DNA from: DATLFI01 sp035524895
GTDB lineage: Bacteria; Acidobacteriota; Thermoanaerobaculia; Multivoradales; Multivoraceae
Length of the DNA stretch: 21,480 nucleotides
Assembly: GCA_035524895.1 (NCBI GenBank)
Contig: DATLFI010000353.1
Coordinates: forward strand, 1-21,480
Direction: 5' to 3'
Translations under genes and position numbers: made by a program
The notes under the pieces: model-generated
Told to the model about the DNA's origin: nothing
Databases searched by the model: none
The model's input: the letters and a program-made list of their open reading frames with translations, nothing else
Shown: positions 1 through 8,070 of the stretch, piece by piece
How the letters are laid out: each line of letters begins with the position of its first letter
How positions within the stretch are numbered: position 1 is the first letter of the stretch

Positions 1-1
1 A

Positions 2-634
2 CCGCTGCCGTTCCTGGTGGTGCTCGCTACCGCCGGCGCTGCGTCGTTCTTCGTGTCGTGGCTGTACTCGGCCTTCTACTCGACCCGCGCCACCGGCAGC
101 GAGATCCACCGCGCCTTTCCTCTGCTCGGCATCTCGATCGCGGCGATCTTCGTCGCCATCCAGTTCTCGCTACCGCTCTCACTGGGACTGCTCGGAGCGC
201 TCTCGATCGTGCGCTTCCGCACGCCGATCAAGGAACCCGAGGAGATTGGCTTCCTGATGGTGGTGATTGCCTCGTCGCTGGCGTGCGCGACCTACCATTT
301 CCTGTTCCTGGTCCTGCTGCTCGCCGTGGTGGTCGGCGCGCTGCTGGTGCAGGGTGCCGCGCTGCCCCTCTTCCGGCGACGCGGCGATCGTGGGCTGATC
401 TACCTCAGCGTCGGCACTGGCGAGTACCGCGAGGACGGCGAGCGCCTGCTCGCGAGCTTGCGCGAGCTGTCGCGCGGCGAGCTCGAGTCGGTTTCCGAGA
501 ACGGCGACCGCGTCACGCTGGCCTATCGCTTCCTCGACCTTCGACCCGAGCGCACGGCGGAGGCAACACGACGGCTGGCCGAGACCACTCCAGGGGTCGA
601 GACTCAAGTGCTATTCGACGGAGGACGCCCCTGA
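2..634 (+). CDS. DUF4956 family membrane protein, 5' end outside the window
   Basis: The reading frame is open from the first full codon at position 2 and has no convincing start, so the gene begins upstream. The visible part has three hydrophobic stretches (about nt 11-80, 116-210 and 245-360), followed by a soluble tail of about 85 residues. The loop LGALSIVRFRTPIKEPEE, between the second and third membrane segments, is the hallmark of the DUF4956 family. The biochemical function of this family is not established. In many bacteria these genes stand next to CotH-like genes and VTC-type polyphosphate polymerase genes; the next gene here is indeed CotH-like, so a VTC-domain gene just upstream would not surprise me. 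The stop codon overlaps the start of the next gene (CTGA), which implies one transcript and translational coupling. Family assignment is confident; role is unknown. Confidence 0.85.
   Translation, partial: PLPFLVVLATAGAASFFVSWLYSAFYSTRATGSEIHRAFPLLGISIAAIFVAIQFSLPLSLGLLGALSIVRFRTPIKEPEEIGFLMVVIASSLACATYHFLFLVLLLAVVVGALLVQGAALPLFRRRGDRGLIYLSVGTGEYREDGERLLASLRELSRGELESVSENGDRVTLAYRFLDLRPERTAEATRRLAETTPGVETQVLFDGGRP
620..634 (+). promoter_or_regulatory. Strong Shine-Dalgarno and CTGA stop/start overlap
   Basis: GGAGGA at 620-625 lies inside the last codons of the DUF4956 gene, 5 nt before CTG at 631. The TGA of the upstream gene (632-634) overlaps that CTG by three bases. This is the evidence for a non-ATG, coupled start of the CotH-like gene. 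Confidence 0.5.
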
Positions 635-2343
635 GCGTCGTCGCAGAGCGTCGCCAGCGACGGCGCCTGCTCGCCGGCGCTGGTGCCTTCGCGGTGGTCG
701 CGGTCGCGGCCGCCGCCGCGGACCGCGAAGGGAGCGCGGCGTTCCGTGAACGGACCGCCGCATCGTCCGTGGAACGTCAGGCTGCCGGATCTCGCAGCCA
801 ACTCCGTCAGCTCGTGCATGCCGGCGGCCTGCGACCCGTGCCGGCATCCTCCGCCGACTGGACGTACCCCGAAGTGCCCCGCCGAGGGCGAGCGCAGCCG
901 ATAGCTCTCGACTGCCCGCCCCCGCGCTACGGTGTCGCCGGCGACCACGCTGCCCCACAGTTCCAAGTCTTCGAGCTCGCCACACGCGCCGGTGTCGATC
1001 CCGGCGCGACGGCGATCGCGATCGCCATCGAGAGCTGCCGGCTCGAACGCCTATTGCAGCAGCCGGAACAACGCGGGCGCGACTGGGAGGAGATCGCATG
1101 GGTGGTATACCGGGAAGGCGGGGTCGAGCGCTTCCGCTCGGCCGCGGGGCTGCGTCTCCACGGCGGGCGCGGGCGCACCGCGTTCCGCAAGAGCTTCCGC
1201 CTCTACTTCCGACCGGAGTACGGCGCCGCGCGGTTTCTTCCGGGTGTCGTGACGCCGCCGGACGAGCCCGGGCCACGCTCGATCGTGGTGCACTCGGACC
1301 AGCGCAGCGACGGCCAGCGCCGAGTCTGGCGCTTCGTCAACTCGTTCGGCTACGACCTGGCCATGCGCATCGGCGGCGTGGTGCCTGGAACCAAGCCGGT
1401 AGCCCTGCTCTTGAATGGCACGCCTCGCGGCGCCTACGTGCTCGGCGAGCGGGTCGATCGGGATTTCGTCGCGCGCCACCTGCCTCATACGGACTTCGAC
1501 CTGCTGGCCGGCAAGGGCGAGCGCTCGCCCGAGGCACTGGCCCTGCGCGACGAGTCGCTGCGCTTCGTGGTCGAGAGTCCCCGCTTCGATCTCGAGGCGG
1601 CCGCGCAAGTCTTCGACGTCGACTCGCTGCTGCGCTGGTACGCGGTGGTCGTCTACTGCGGCACCAGCGACGCGTTCCAGGGGTTCCTCGCGCGCGACCG
1701 CAGGTCCTCGCCGCCGGTGTTTCGCATGATCCACTGGGACCTCGACCTGAGCTTCCAGGTGCCCGCGCGGGTGCCCGAGCACGGCTGGCAGAAGGACCTG
1801 CTGGCCTTCGTGCTGCGCGGGCCGCGCGGTCTGAACATCCTGCCCAAGGCAGCTCTCTACCGTTTGCTGACCGAGGACCCCGCAGCGCGCGACCGCCTCG
1901 TGCGGATCCTCGTCGACGCGATGAATCACGAGTGGTCGAGCGCCTACTTGAACGAGCGGCTCGACCACTACGAACGAACCGCCGCCGAGCTGGGGGTCGC
2001 GGACCGCGAGTACCAGACGTTACTGCGCGACTTCGTCGCTCGCCGCCACGACGTCGTGCTGGCGCAACTCCGGGAGCACTTGGGTGCCGCCACGCCCGTG
2101 GACCTGGAGATCGCTGATCCGGGCGGAACGGTGCTCGTGGACGGGCGACCGGTGGAGAGCTTCCACGGTGAGCCATGGCGCGGCCGCTATCTCGCCGGGA
2201 TGACTGTGTCGCTCGCGATCGCGCCAGAAGATCGCACGCGTTTCATCGGCTTCGAGGTCGATGGTCAGCTCGTCGAGGAGCCCCAACTCGAGCTTCGCCT
2301 CGAAGACGAGGCGCGAAGCGTGCGCGTACTCTGGGCAACCTGA
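631..2343 (+). CDS. CotH kinase family protein, exported
   Basis: Predicted 570-residue CotH-like protein. CotH proteins are atypical protein kinases (spore-coat CotH in Bacillus) or envelope proteins of unclear role. Visible family motifs are the strand-turn LLLNGTPRGAYVLGERVD (N262, E273) and IHWDLDLSF (D370 and D372, probably the metal-binding acidic pair). The C-terminal 90 residues look like a small beta domain. No ATG or GTG lies near the expected N-terminus; I chose CTG at 631 because GGAGGA (620-625) sits 5 nt before it and it overlaps the upstream stop as CTGA. GTG at 694 is the alternative but would cut into the hydrophobic stretch. The N-terminus (ERRQRRRLLAGAGAFAVV) is a basic then hydrophobic export signal or membrane anchor, somewhat Tat-like. 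Coupled to the DUF4956 gene. Family is confident; start codon and substrate are not. Confidence 0.82.
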   Translation: MSVVAERRQRRRLLAGAGAFAVVAVAAAAADREGSAAFRERTAASSVERQAAGSRSQLRQLVHAGGLRPVPASSADWTYPEVPRRGRAQPIALDCPPPRYGVAGDHAAPQFQVFELATRAGVDPGATAIAIAIESCRLERLLQQPEQRGRDWEEIAWVVYREGGVERFRSAAGLRLHGGRGRTAFRKSFRLYFRPEYGAARFLPGVVTPPDEPGPRSIVVHSDQRSDGQRRVWRFVNSFGYDLAMRIGGVVPGTKPVALLLNGTPRGAYVLGERVDRDFVARHLPHTDFDLLAGKGERSPEALALRDESLRFVVESPRFDLEAAAQVFDVDSLLRWYAVVVYCGTSDAFQGFLARDRRSSPPVFRMIHWDLDLSFQVPARVPEHGWQKDLLAFVLRGPRGLNILPKAALYRLLTEDPAARDRLVRILVDAMNHEWSSAYLNERLDHYERTAAELGVADREYQTLLRDFVARRHDVVLAQLREHLGAATPVDLEIADPGGTVLVDGRPVESFHGEPWRGRYLAGMTVSLAIAPEDRTRFIGFEVDGQLVEEPQLELRLEDEARSVRVLWAT

Positions 2344-2353
2344 GTCAAGCACC

Positions 2354-3520
2354 ATGGCGCCACTAGACCCCACCCGCCGTCCCCCGCCTTACGGCACGGA
2401 GCCGCTGCCGCTGACCCAGCCCCTGCGGCTCGAGGATCTCCCGACGCCGGCGCTGGTGCTCGATCTCGCACCGTTCGAGCGCAACGTGGCGAAGATGGCA
2501 TCCCACCTGTCGAGCCGCGGCGTCCGCGCGCGCCCCCACACCAAGACACACAAGTGTCCTGAGATCGGCCGCCGGCAGATGGCCGCCGGTGCCGTCGGGC
2601 TCTGCTGCGCGAAGGTGAGCGAAGCGGAGGTGCTGGCCAGCTCCGGGCTCGACACGCTGCTGGTGACCTCCCCCGTGGCGACCGAGAACAAGGCCCGCCG
2701 CGTCGCGGAGCTCGCCGCGCGCTGTCGCGAGCTGCTGATGGTCGTCGACAGCGAGCGAGGCGCGCGGCTGCTCTCTCGTGCCGCCGTCGAGGCCGGCGTC
2801 GAGGTCGGCGTGCTCGTCGACCTCGACCCCGGCACCCACCGCACCGGGGTCACACTCGGCGAACCTGCGGTGGCATTCGTGCACCTCGTGCGCGCGCTCC
2901 CGAGCCTGCGCGTCGAAGGCCTGCAGGCTTATGCCGGCCACCTCCAGCACGTGCAGGGCTTCGAGGCGCGCCGGGACCGGGCGAAGGAGATCTGGGATCG
3001 GGTCCTCGAAACACGGCGAGCGCTGGTCGCTGCCGGCGCCTCCCCGCGCATCCTCACCGGCGGCGGCACCGGAACCTTCGACATCGATCCCGGCGTCGAA
3101 GGGCTCACCGACGTGCAGGTGGGCTCGTACGTGTTCATGGATGCGGAGTACCGCGCCATCGGAGGACCCGGCGGCGTGCTGTTCGAGCCGTTCGAGACCG
3201 CGCTCTTCGTGCTACTCACGGCCATCAGCCAGCCGGTGCCGGAGCGCATCACGGTCGACGGCGGGTTCAAGGCGTTCGCCACCGACAGCGTGCGCCCCGA
3301 GCTGCTCGACGTGGCCGGCGTCCGCTACCACTGGGGCGGCGACGAGCACGGCATCCTGGAGCTCCAGGAGCCCTCGCGCCCGATCGCGCTGGGCGACCAG
3401 CTCCGCTTGGGCGTGCCGCACTGCGATCCCACGGTGAACCTGTACGACGGCTTCTGGGTGCTGCGCGACGGTGTGGTCTCGGAATGGTGGCCGATCGCCG
3501 CGCGGGGACGGGGGGAATAG
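2354..3520 (+). CDS. D-threonine aldolase / D-serine dehydratase-type PLP enzyme (alanine racemase fold)
   Basis: 388 residues, the usual length for the DSD1 / D-threonine aldolase family (fold-type III, alanine racemase-like N-terminal TIM barrel plus C-terminal beta domain). The PLP lysine is probably K64 in RPHTKTHKCPE. The phosphate-binding region reads LTGGGTGTFD. Near the C-terminus VPHCDPTVNLYD places H356 and D358 in an HxD arrangement. Characterised D-threonine aldolases bind Mn2+ through His and Asp at this spacing, whereas D-serine dehydratases use His and Cys, so I favour an aldolase splitting D-3-hydroxy amino acids into glycine and an aldehyde; the Cys between them leaves some doubt. 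ATG 2354 was chosen because the family motif LPTPALVLDL starts near residue 29; no good ribosome binding site is visible. The gene follows the CotH-like gene by 10 nt and precedes the oxidase by 13 nt. Confidence 0.82.
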   Translation: MAPLDPTRRPPPYGTEPLPLTQPLRLEDLPTPALVLDLAPFERNVAKMASHLSSRGVRARPHTKTHKCPEIGRRQMAAGAVGLCCAKVSEAEVLASSGLDTLLVTSPVATENKARRVAELAARCRELLMVVDSERGARLLSRAAVEAGVEVGVLVDLDPGTHRTGVTLGEPAVAFVHLVRALPSLRVEGLQAYAGHLQHVQGFEARRDRAKEIWDRVLETRRALVAAGASPRILTGGGTGTFDIDPGVEGLTDVQVGSYVFMDAEYRAIGGPGGVLFEPFETALFVLLTAISQPVPERITVDGGFKAFATDSVRPELLDVAGVRYHWGGDEHGILELQEPSRPIALGDQLRLGVPHCDPTVNLYDGFWVLRDGVVSEWWPIAARGRGE

Positions 3521-3533
3521 CGGGTGAGCCACG

Positions 3534-4772
3534 ATGGCCCGCGCTAGCCCGCCGGACCCAGCCTGCTGCTTCACGAACTGGGCCTTCACGAACTGGGCCG
3601 GCAACGTCTCGGCGCGCCCCGCCGCGATCTGGTCACCGCGGTCCGAGGACGAGCTCGCGGAGATGCTCCGTCGCAAGCCGCGACGGCGAGTGCGCGCTAT
3701 CGGCAGCGGGCACTCTTTCACGCCGCTGGGCGTGACCGGCGGAGCGTTGGTTCGTCTCGACGCGCTGCAAGGCGTGATCGCGATCGAGCGCGCAGCGCGA
3801 ACGGCGGAGGTGTGGGCAGGAACACCGCTCCACGCGCTCGGCGAACCGCTGTGGGACGCGGGCCTCTCGCTCGAGAACATGGGCGACATCGACCGCCAGA
3901 CCATCGCTGGCGCGATCTCGACCGGCACCCACGGCACCGGCGCCGGCCTCGGCAGCCTCTCGACACAAGTCACGGCGCTGCACCTGCTCACCGCCGATGG
4001 CGGCGCGCTCTGGAGCGGCGACGGCGAGCGCAGCGACCTGCCGCTCGCAGCAGCGGCGCTCTCGCTCGGCGCGCTGGCAGTGATCACCAGGGCACGCCTG
4101 CGCCTCGTGCCCGCCTACCGCCTCCACGAGCGAATGTGGAAGGTCGGCTTCGACCAGTGCCTCGGCGAGCTGGAGGAGCGGTTCTCCCAACATCGCCACT
4201 TCGAGGTGTTCTGGTTCCCGCAGGCGGACCTCGCGGCGATGAAGACGCTCGACCTCACCGAGCGCGATGCGGAGCCGAGCCTGCACTACGACGGCGAGCG
4301 CTTCGAGGGTGAGCGCATCGGCCCCGCGCACCGTGTCCTTCCGAGCGCGCGCGAACGGCGCTTCGTCGAGATGGAGTACTCCGTGCCTGCAGCGGCCGGA
4401 CCGGCGTGCTTCGTCGAGCTGCGGCGCCTGATGCGCGAGCGACACCCGGCTGTGCGCTGGCCGATCGAATACCGGCGCGTAGCCGCCGACGACCTCTGGC
4501 TCAGCCCCGCGCACCAGCGCGAGGTCGTGACCCTTTCCATCCACCAAGGGCGCGGCCTCCCCTACCGCCGATTCTTCGCCGACGCCGAGGCGCTGTTTCG
4601 CGCTCACGATGGACGCCCGCACTGGGGCAAACTACACACGTTGCGGGCGGCCGACCTCGAAGGGCTCTACCCACGCTGGGCGAGCTTTCGGAACGTTCGG
4701 AGGCGCCTCGACCCCACCGGCCGCTTCCTCAACGGTCACCTCCGCGCCCTGCTGGAACCGCGCGCGAGCTGA
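3534..4772 (+). CDS. FAD-linked oxidase of the D-arabinono-1,4-lactone oxidase / alditol oxidase type
   Basis: 412 residues. Member of the VAO/PCMH flavoprotein group with a C-terminal ALO domain. The N-terminal FAD domain shows IGSGHSFTPL, in which H60 is the usual site of covalent FAD attachment, then LENMGDIDRQTIAGAISTGT, the FAD pyrophosphate region. The C-terminal HWGKLHTL is the conserved HxGK element of ALO and L-gulonolactone oxidases. Such enzymes oxidise sugar lactones or alditols with O2 and give H2O2; which substrate cannot be read from sequence. A perfect 15-bp tandem duplication near the start (3570-3599) repeats the residues FTNWA, of which only one copy is expected. From memory, the pairing with an amino acid aldolase/dehydratase gene also occurs in actinobacteria. 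The cytoplasmic location is inferred from the absence of a signal peptide. Confidence 0.85.
   Translation: MARASPPDPACCFTNWAFTNWAGNVSARPAAIWSPRSEDELAEMLRRKPRRRVRAIGSGHSFTPLGVTGGALVRLDALQGVIAIERAARTAEVWAGTPLHALGEPLWDAGLSLENMGDIDRQTIAGAISTGTHGTGAGLGSLSTQVTALHLLTADGGALWSGDGERSDLPLAAAALSLGALAVITRARLRLVPAYRLHERMWKVGFDQCLGELEERFSQHRHFEVFWFPQADLAAMKTLDLTERDAEPSLHYDGERFEGERIGPAHRVLPSARERRFVEMEYSVPAAAGPACFVELRRLMRERHPAVRWPIEYRRVAADDLWLSPAHQREVVTLSIHQGRGLPYRRFFADAEALFRAHDGRPHWGKLHTLRAADLEGLYPRWASFRNVRRRLDPTGRFLNGHLRALLEPRAS
3570..3599 (+). repeat. 15-bp perfect tandem duplication inside the oxidase gene
   Basis: TTCACGAACTGGGCC occurs twice back to back (3570-3584 and 3585-3599), in frame, encoding FTNWA-FTNWA. 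The reading frame is kept. It looks like a replication-slippage duplication of the family's conserved NWA segment. Confidence 0.95.
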
Positions 4773-4787
4773 GAGGTCTTCAGACAC

Positions 4788-6350
4788 TCAGCGCTGGCTC
4801 GCGACGCGACGGAACGCGGCGCTCCCGAGCTCCAGCCGCTCGACCTCGCCGCTGGCACCGAGCACGAACGTGGCACGCTCTTCCCCTCGCCACCTGGCGT
4901 CCCAGGGAGCACGGAAGGTGTCGTAGTGCCAGTGCTCCAGCGTCGCGACGCGCCTGCCCCATCGCAGCCGCAGGCCGCCGCCACTGCTCTCGGTCACCTC
5001 GACCTCGCCGTGGAGCGGGTCACGATAGCGCCCGGCGTAGCTCGCGAGCGATAGCGACGGCCGCGTGCCACCGACGCGCTGCTGGACCCGGCGCTCGCGC
5101 GCCGTCTCGGCCTCGCGCTGCAGCTCGGCGTAGAGCGTACGTAACTCGGTGCTCCAGTCGCGCGACGCAGGCGCTCCGGGCTCGCTTGCCGGGGAGAACA
5201 GGTCGAGCACGTGGTACATCAACGCGTGACGCACCTCGGCGTGGTCGAGGTTGGCGAGCACGATCACGCCCAGGCCCTCGGCGCGCACCAGACCGTGGAT
5301 CGCCACCATGCCGTCGATGCTGCCGGTGTGGAAGTCGACCCGCCGCCCCTGGTAGTCGGCCTGGAACCAGCCGAGGCTGTAGGTGGTCCAGTTCGGTCGC
5401 GTCAAGCGCGCGGTCGGATAGAAACCATCGGCATCGACGATCACCTGCGGCCGGAACAGCTCGCCGAACGTGGCCTCGGAGAGCAGGCGACGCCCGTCGG
5501 CCCCGACTCCGCCACGCAGCAGGAACGCCGACCATTTCGACATGTCGCTCGCGCTCGACCACACCGAGCCGGCCGCCGCGACGTTGTCGACGCTGGCGTT
5601 CTCGATGGCACGGAGCTCGCCCTCCACGACGTCGTGCGGCGTCGCCCGGTTGGCCTCGCGCCCCGCAGCGCGCAGGGTCGCGGTCGAGCCGTCCATGCCG
5701 AGTGGCCGCAGGATGCGCGACTCGACGAACCGCGACCAGGGCTCACCGCTCGCCGCCTCCACCAGCAACCCCGCGGCGGCGTACATCACGTTCTGGTAGA
5801 CGAAGCGCGCGCGTGGCGGCGCCTGCAGCTCCACCTGCGCCAGGCGCCGCACGATCTCCTCGGTCGAGCTGTCCTGCTCGTACCACAGGAAGTCGGTGTT
5901 GGGCAGGCCCGAGTCGTGGGTGAGCAGGTCGCGCACCCGCAGGCCGCGCGTCGCCGACGGGTCGCGGAGCTCGAGCCACGGTAGATGGCGGGTCACGGGA
6001 TCCTCCCAGCCGACCTTGCCCTCGTCCACCAGCATGCCGACCGCCGCCGCGGTCATCGCCTTGGTGGTCGATCCGATGGCGAAGAGCGTGCGCTCGTCGA
6101 CCTCCTCGTCGCGGCCCAGCTCGCGAACCCCGTAGCCGCGCTCGAACAGCACCTCCCCGTCGTGCACCACCGCGAGCGCGAGACCGGGGACGCCCCATTC
6201 CTCCACCAGCTCCTGCACGTAGCCGTCGAAGCCGTCCAGGCGCGCCGCGCCATCGCCCGCCGGCGCAGCCACGAGCGGCGTCGCCACCGCGAGGTGCACG
6301 ACGAGAAGCTTCGGCAACAGAAACAGCCAGCCTCGAGCGGCACACGCCAT
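4788..6350 (-). CDS. Exported serine hydrolase, class C beta-lactamase-like, with C-terminal DUF3471-like domain
   Basis: 520 residues. All three active-site motifs of the beta-lactamase/esterase/D-aminopeptidase family are present: STTK (nucleophile S94, K97), YQN (Y185, N187) and HTG (341-343). The last ~100 residues (SYAGRYRDPLHGEVEV onward) resemble the DUF3471 beta domain often appended to these hydrolases. An N-terminal signal peptide is evident (FLLPKLLVVHLAVATPLVAAPA), so the protein is periplasmic or secreted. I chose ATG at 6350 because GAGGGG lies about 7 nt upstream and the signal peptide starts there; upstream ATG 6401 and TTG 6422 lack a binding site and would add a poor n-region. 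Substrate is unknown: esterase, D-peptidase or beta-lactamase activity are all possible. It is divergent from the M20 hydrolase gene, with a shared 126-bp intergenic region. Confidence 0.87.
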   Translation of the reverse strand: MACAARGWLFLLPKLLVVHLAVATPLVAAPAGDGAARLDGFDGYVQELVEEWGVPGLALAVVHDGEVLFERGYGVRELGRDEEVDERTLFAIGSTTKAMTAAAVGMLVDEGKVGWEDPVTRHLPWLELRDPSATRGLRVRDLLTHDSGLPNTDFLWYEQDSSTEEIVRRLAQVELQAPPRARFVYQNVMYAAAGLLVEAASGEPWSRFVESRILRPLGMDGSTATLRAAGREANRATPHDVVEGELRAIENASVDNVAAAGSVWSSASDMSKWSAFLLRGGVGADGRRLLSEATFGELFRPQVIVDADGFYPTARLTRPNWTTYSLGWFQADYQGRRVDFHTGSIDGMVAIHGLVRAEGLGVIVLANLDHAEVRHALMYHVLDLFSPASEPGAPASRDWSTELRTLYAELQREAETARERRVQQRVGGTRPSLSLASYAGRYRDPLHGEVEVTESSGGGLRLRWGRRVATLEHWHYDTFRAPWDARWRGEERATFVLGASGEVERLELGSAAFRRVASQR

Positions 6351-6431
6351 CCGATGTCCCCTCACGGTGCGTCCTCCATGGATCGTCCGCGAGTTTGTCA
6401 TTCGCGGTGGTCGCAGCGGCAACCCGGCGCC

Positions 6432-6441
6432 TGTCTATACT
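6432..6441 (+). promoter_or_regulatory. Probable -10 element of the M20 amidohydrolase gene
   Basis: TATACT at 6436-6441 (5 of 6 matches to TATAAT), with TG at 6432-6433 just upstream. A transcript would start near 6448 and have a leader of about 30 nt. No good -35 hexamer is at the right distance; TTGTCA at 6395-6400 is too far away. Confidence 0.45.
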
Positions 6442-6476
6442 CGCCGCGTTACCCGACGCCTTCCCAGGAGCACCCG

Positions 6477-7934
6477 ATGAACGACGACCGGACCACGCCG
6501 CGTGCCGCGATCTCCACAGTCCTCCTGCCGGCTACTTTGCTGTTCGCTCTCCCCGTCGCGGCCGAGCCGAGCCGGACCAAGGAGGCTGCGGTGGCCGCGG
6601 TCTCCGAGCACGGCGAAGAGCTGGTGGATCTCGCCCAGCACGTCTGGCGCTTCGCCGAGACCGCGCTCCAGGAGGAGCGGTCGGCCGCGCTGCTCGCGGA
6701 TTACGCCGAGAAGCAAGGCTTCCGGGTCGAGCGCGGAATCGCCGGCATGCCGACCGCCTTTCTGGCCGAGTACGGCTCCGGCGAGCCGGTGATCGCGATC
6801 CTCGGCGAGTACGACGCGCTGCCCGGAATCTCGCAGCAGGCCGTGACCGAGCAGATCCCGCTCGAGGAAGGCGCGGGCGGCCACGGCTGCGGTCACAACC
6901 TGTTCGGCGCGGCCAGCCTCGGCGCCGCACTGGCGGTCAAGGAGCTGATCGAGGCCGGCAGCCTGAGGGGCACGCTGCGCTTTTACGGCACCCCGGCCGA
7001 GGAGGCGGTGGGCGGCAAGCTCTACATGATCCGCGACGGGCTCTTCCGCGACGTCGACGTGGCGATCGCCTGGCATCCGGGAGACGAGATCCAGGCCGAC
7101 ACCGGCAGCACTCAGGCGATGGTCGACTTAGTGGTCGAGTTCCGCGGCCGCACCGCCCACGCCGCGGCGGACCCCTGGAACGGCCGCAGCGCGGTGGACG
7201 CGCTCGAGATCTTCACCTTCGCGCTCAACCAGATGCGCGAGCACGTGCGCCCGACGGTGCGCATGCACTACACCATCCTCGAGGGCGGCCAGGTCCCGAA
7301 CGTGGTGCCCGATCGCGCGAAGCTGTGGGTCTGGCTGCGCGACTCGAAGCACGAGCGTGTCGACGAGCTGCTCGAGCGCGCGCGCGACATCGCCAAAGGC
7401 GCCGCGGTCGCCGCCGGCGTCCAGAGCGAGCTGAAGGTGCAAGGCGGCAGCTACGAGATGCTCCCGCTGTTTGCCGGCGCGCGCGCCATCCACGCCAATC
7501 TCGAGAGGCTCGGCCCGATCCCCTTCACCGAGGAGGAGCAGGAGTTCGCCAAGGCGATCCAGCGCGCCACCGGAACCGAGGAGAAGGGCCTGCGGGCGAC
7601 GCTCGAGCCGTTCGACGAGAATCCCGGCGAGCCCGAGGGCGGCTCGACCGACGTCGCCGACGTGAGCTGGATCGTCCCGACGCTGCACTTCACGGTCACC
7701 ACCGCCGCTGCCGACGCGCCGTGGCACGCCTGGCCGGTGGTCGCCACCGGCGGCATGTCCATCGGACACAAGGGCATGCTGCACGCCGCCAAGGCACTGG
7801 CCGCCACCGTCGTCGACCTGTACGAGCAGCCCGCGCTGGTGGAGTCGATCCGGAAGGAGTTCGCGGAGAAGACGGCGGGAAAGACGTTCCGCGGCTATCT
7901 CGCGCCGGGTCCGCCGCCGTTGCCTGGCAGGTAG
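6477..7934 (+). CDS. Exported M20 family amidohydrolase, AbgB-like
   Basis: 485 residues. Zinc metallohydrolase of peptidase family M20D, closest by motif to AbgB (p-aminobenzoyl-glutamate hydrolase) and related N-acyl amino acid amidohydrolases. Metal-site motif GGHGCGHN (H136, C138, H140) and the TPAEEAVGG segment with the catalytic/metal glutamates E175-E176 are intact. RTAHAAADPWNGRSAVDALE is the lid/dimerisation domain signature. Unlike cytoplasmic AbgB it has an N-terminal signal peptide (ISTVLLPATLLFALPVAAEP), so it should act in the periplasm on N-acyl or peptide substrates. ATG 6477 has CCAGGAG 6 nt upstream and a -10-like TATACT further up. It is divergent from a second exported hydrolase, and both may serve extracellular peptide or amide breakdown (inference). 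Confidence 0.87.
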   Translation: MNDDRTTPRAAISTVLLPATLLFALPVAAEPSRTKEAAVAAVSEHGEELVDLAQHVWRFAETALQEERSAALLADYAEKQGFRVERGIAGMPTAFLAEYGSGEPVIAILGEYDALPGISQQAVTEQIPLEEGAGGHGCGHNLFGAASLGAALAVKELIEAGSLRGTLRFYGTPAEEAVGGKLYMIRDGLFRDVDVAIAWHPGDEIQADTGSTQAMVDLVVEFRGRTAHAAADPWNGRSAVDALEIFTFALNQMREHVRPTVRMHYTILEGGQVPNVVPDRAKLWVWLRDSKHERVDELLERARDIAKGAAVAAGVQSELKVQGGSYEMLPLFAGARAIHANLERLGPIPFTEEEQEFAKAIQRATGTEEKGLRATLEPFDENPGEPEGGSTDVADVSWIVPTLHFTVTTAAADAPWHAWPVVATGGMSIGHKGMLHAAKALAATVVDLYEQPALVESIRKEFAEKTAGKTFRGYLAPGPPPLPGR

Positions 7935-8070
7935 TGGCTTCCCTCTTCCGGCGCGAGGCCTTCCGCGCGCTGGTAGCCGCGGCGACGACGGAAGCGCATC
8001 AGAGAGGCTTCATCGCTGCGTAGCGTGTGACTCTCCCCGGCGCCGGCAAGCGAGCACCCGCAACCGGCAA
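7935..8070. other. Convergent intergenic region, nothing convincing
   Basis: It lies between the convergent M20 and methyltransferase genes. There are short GC-rich inverted repeats (for example GCGCG/CGCGC near 7951-7970) but no T-run, so I do not call a terminator. Confidence 0.4.

Noticed and set aside
4406..5923. Long plus-strand open frame spanning the oxidase end and the antisense of the serine hydrolase
   Set aside because: Arg/Pro/Ala-rich translation with no motif; the genes in the other frames have clear active sites.
6351..6422. Longer serine hydrolase starting at ATG 6401 or TTG 6422
   Set aside because: No ribosome binding site; ATG 6350 has GAGGGG upstream and begins the signal peptide directly.
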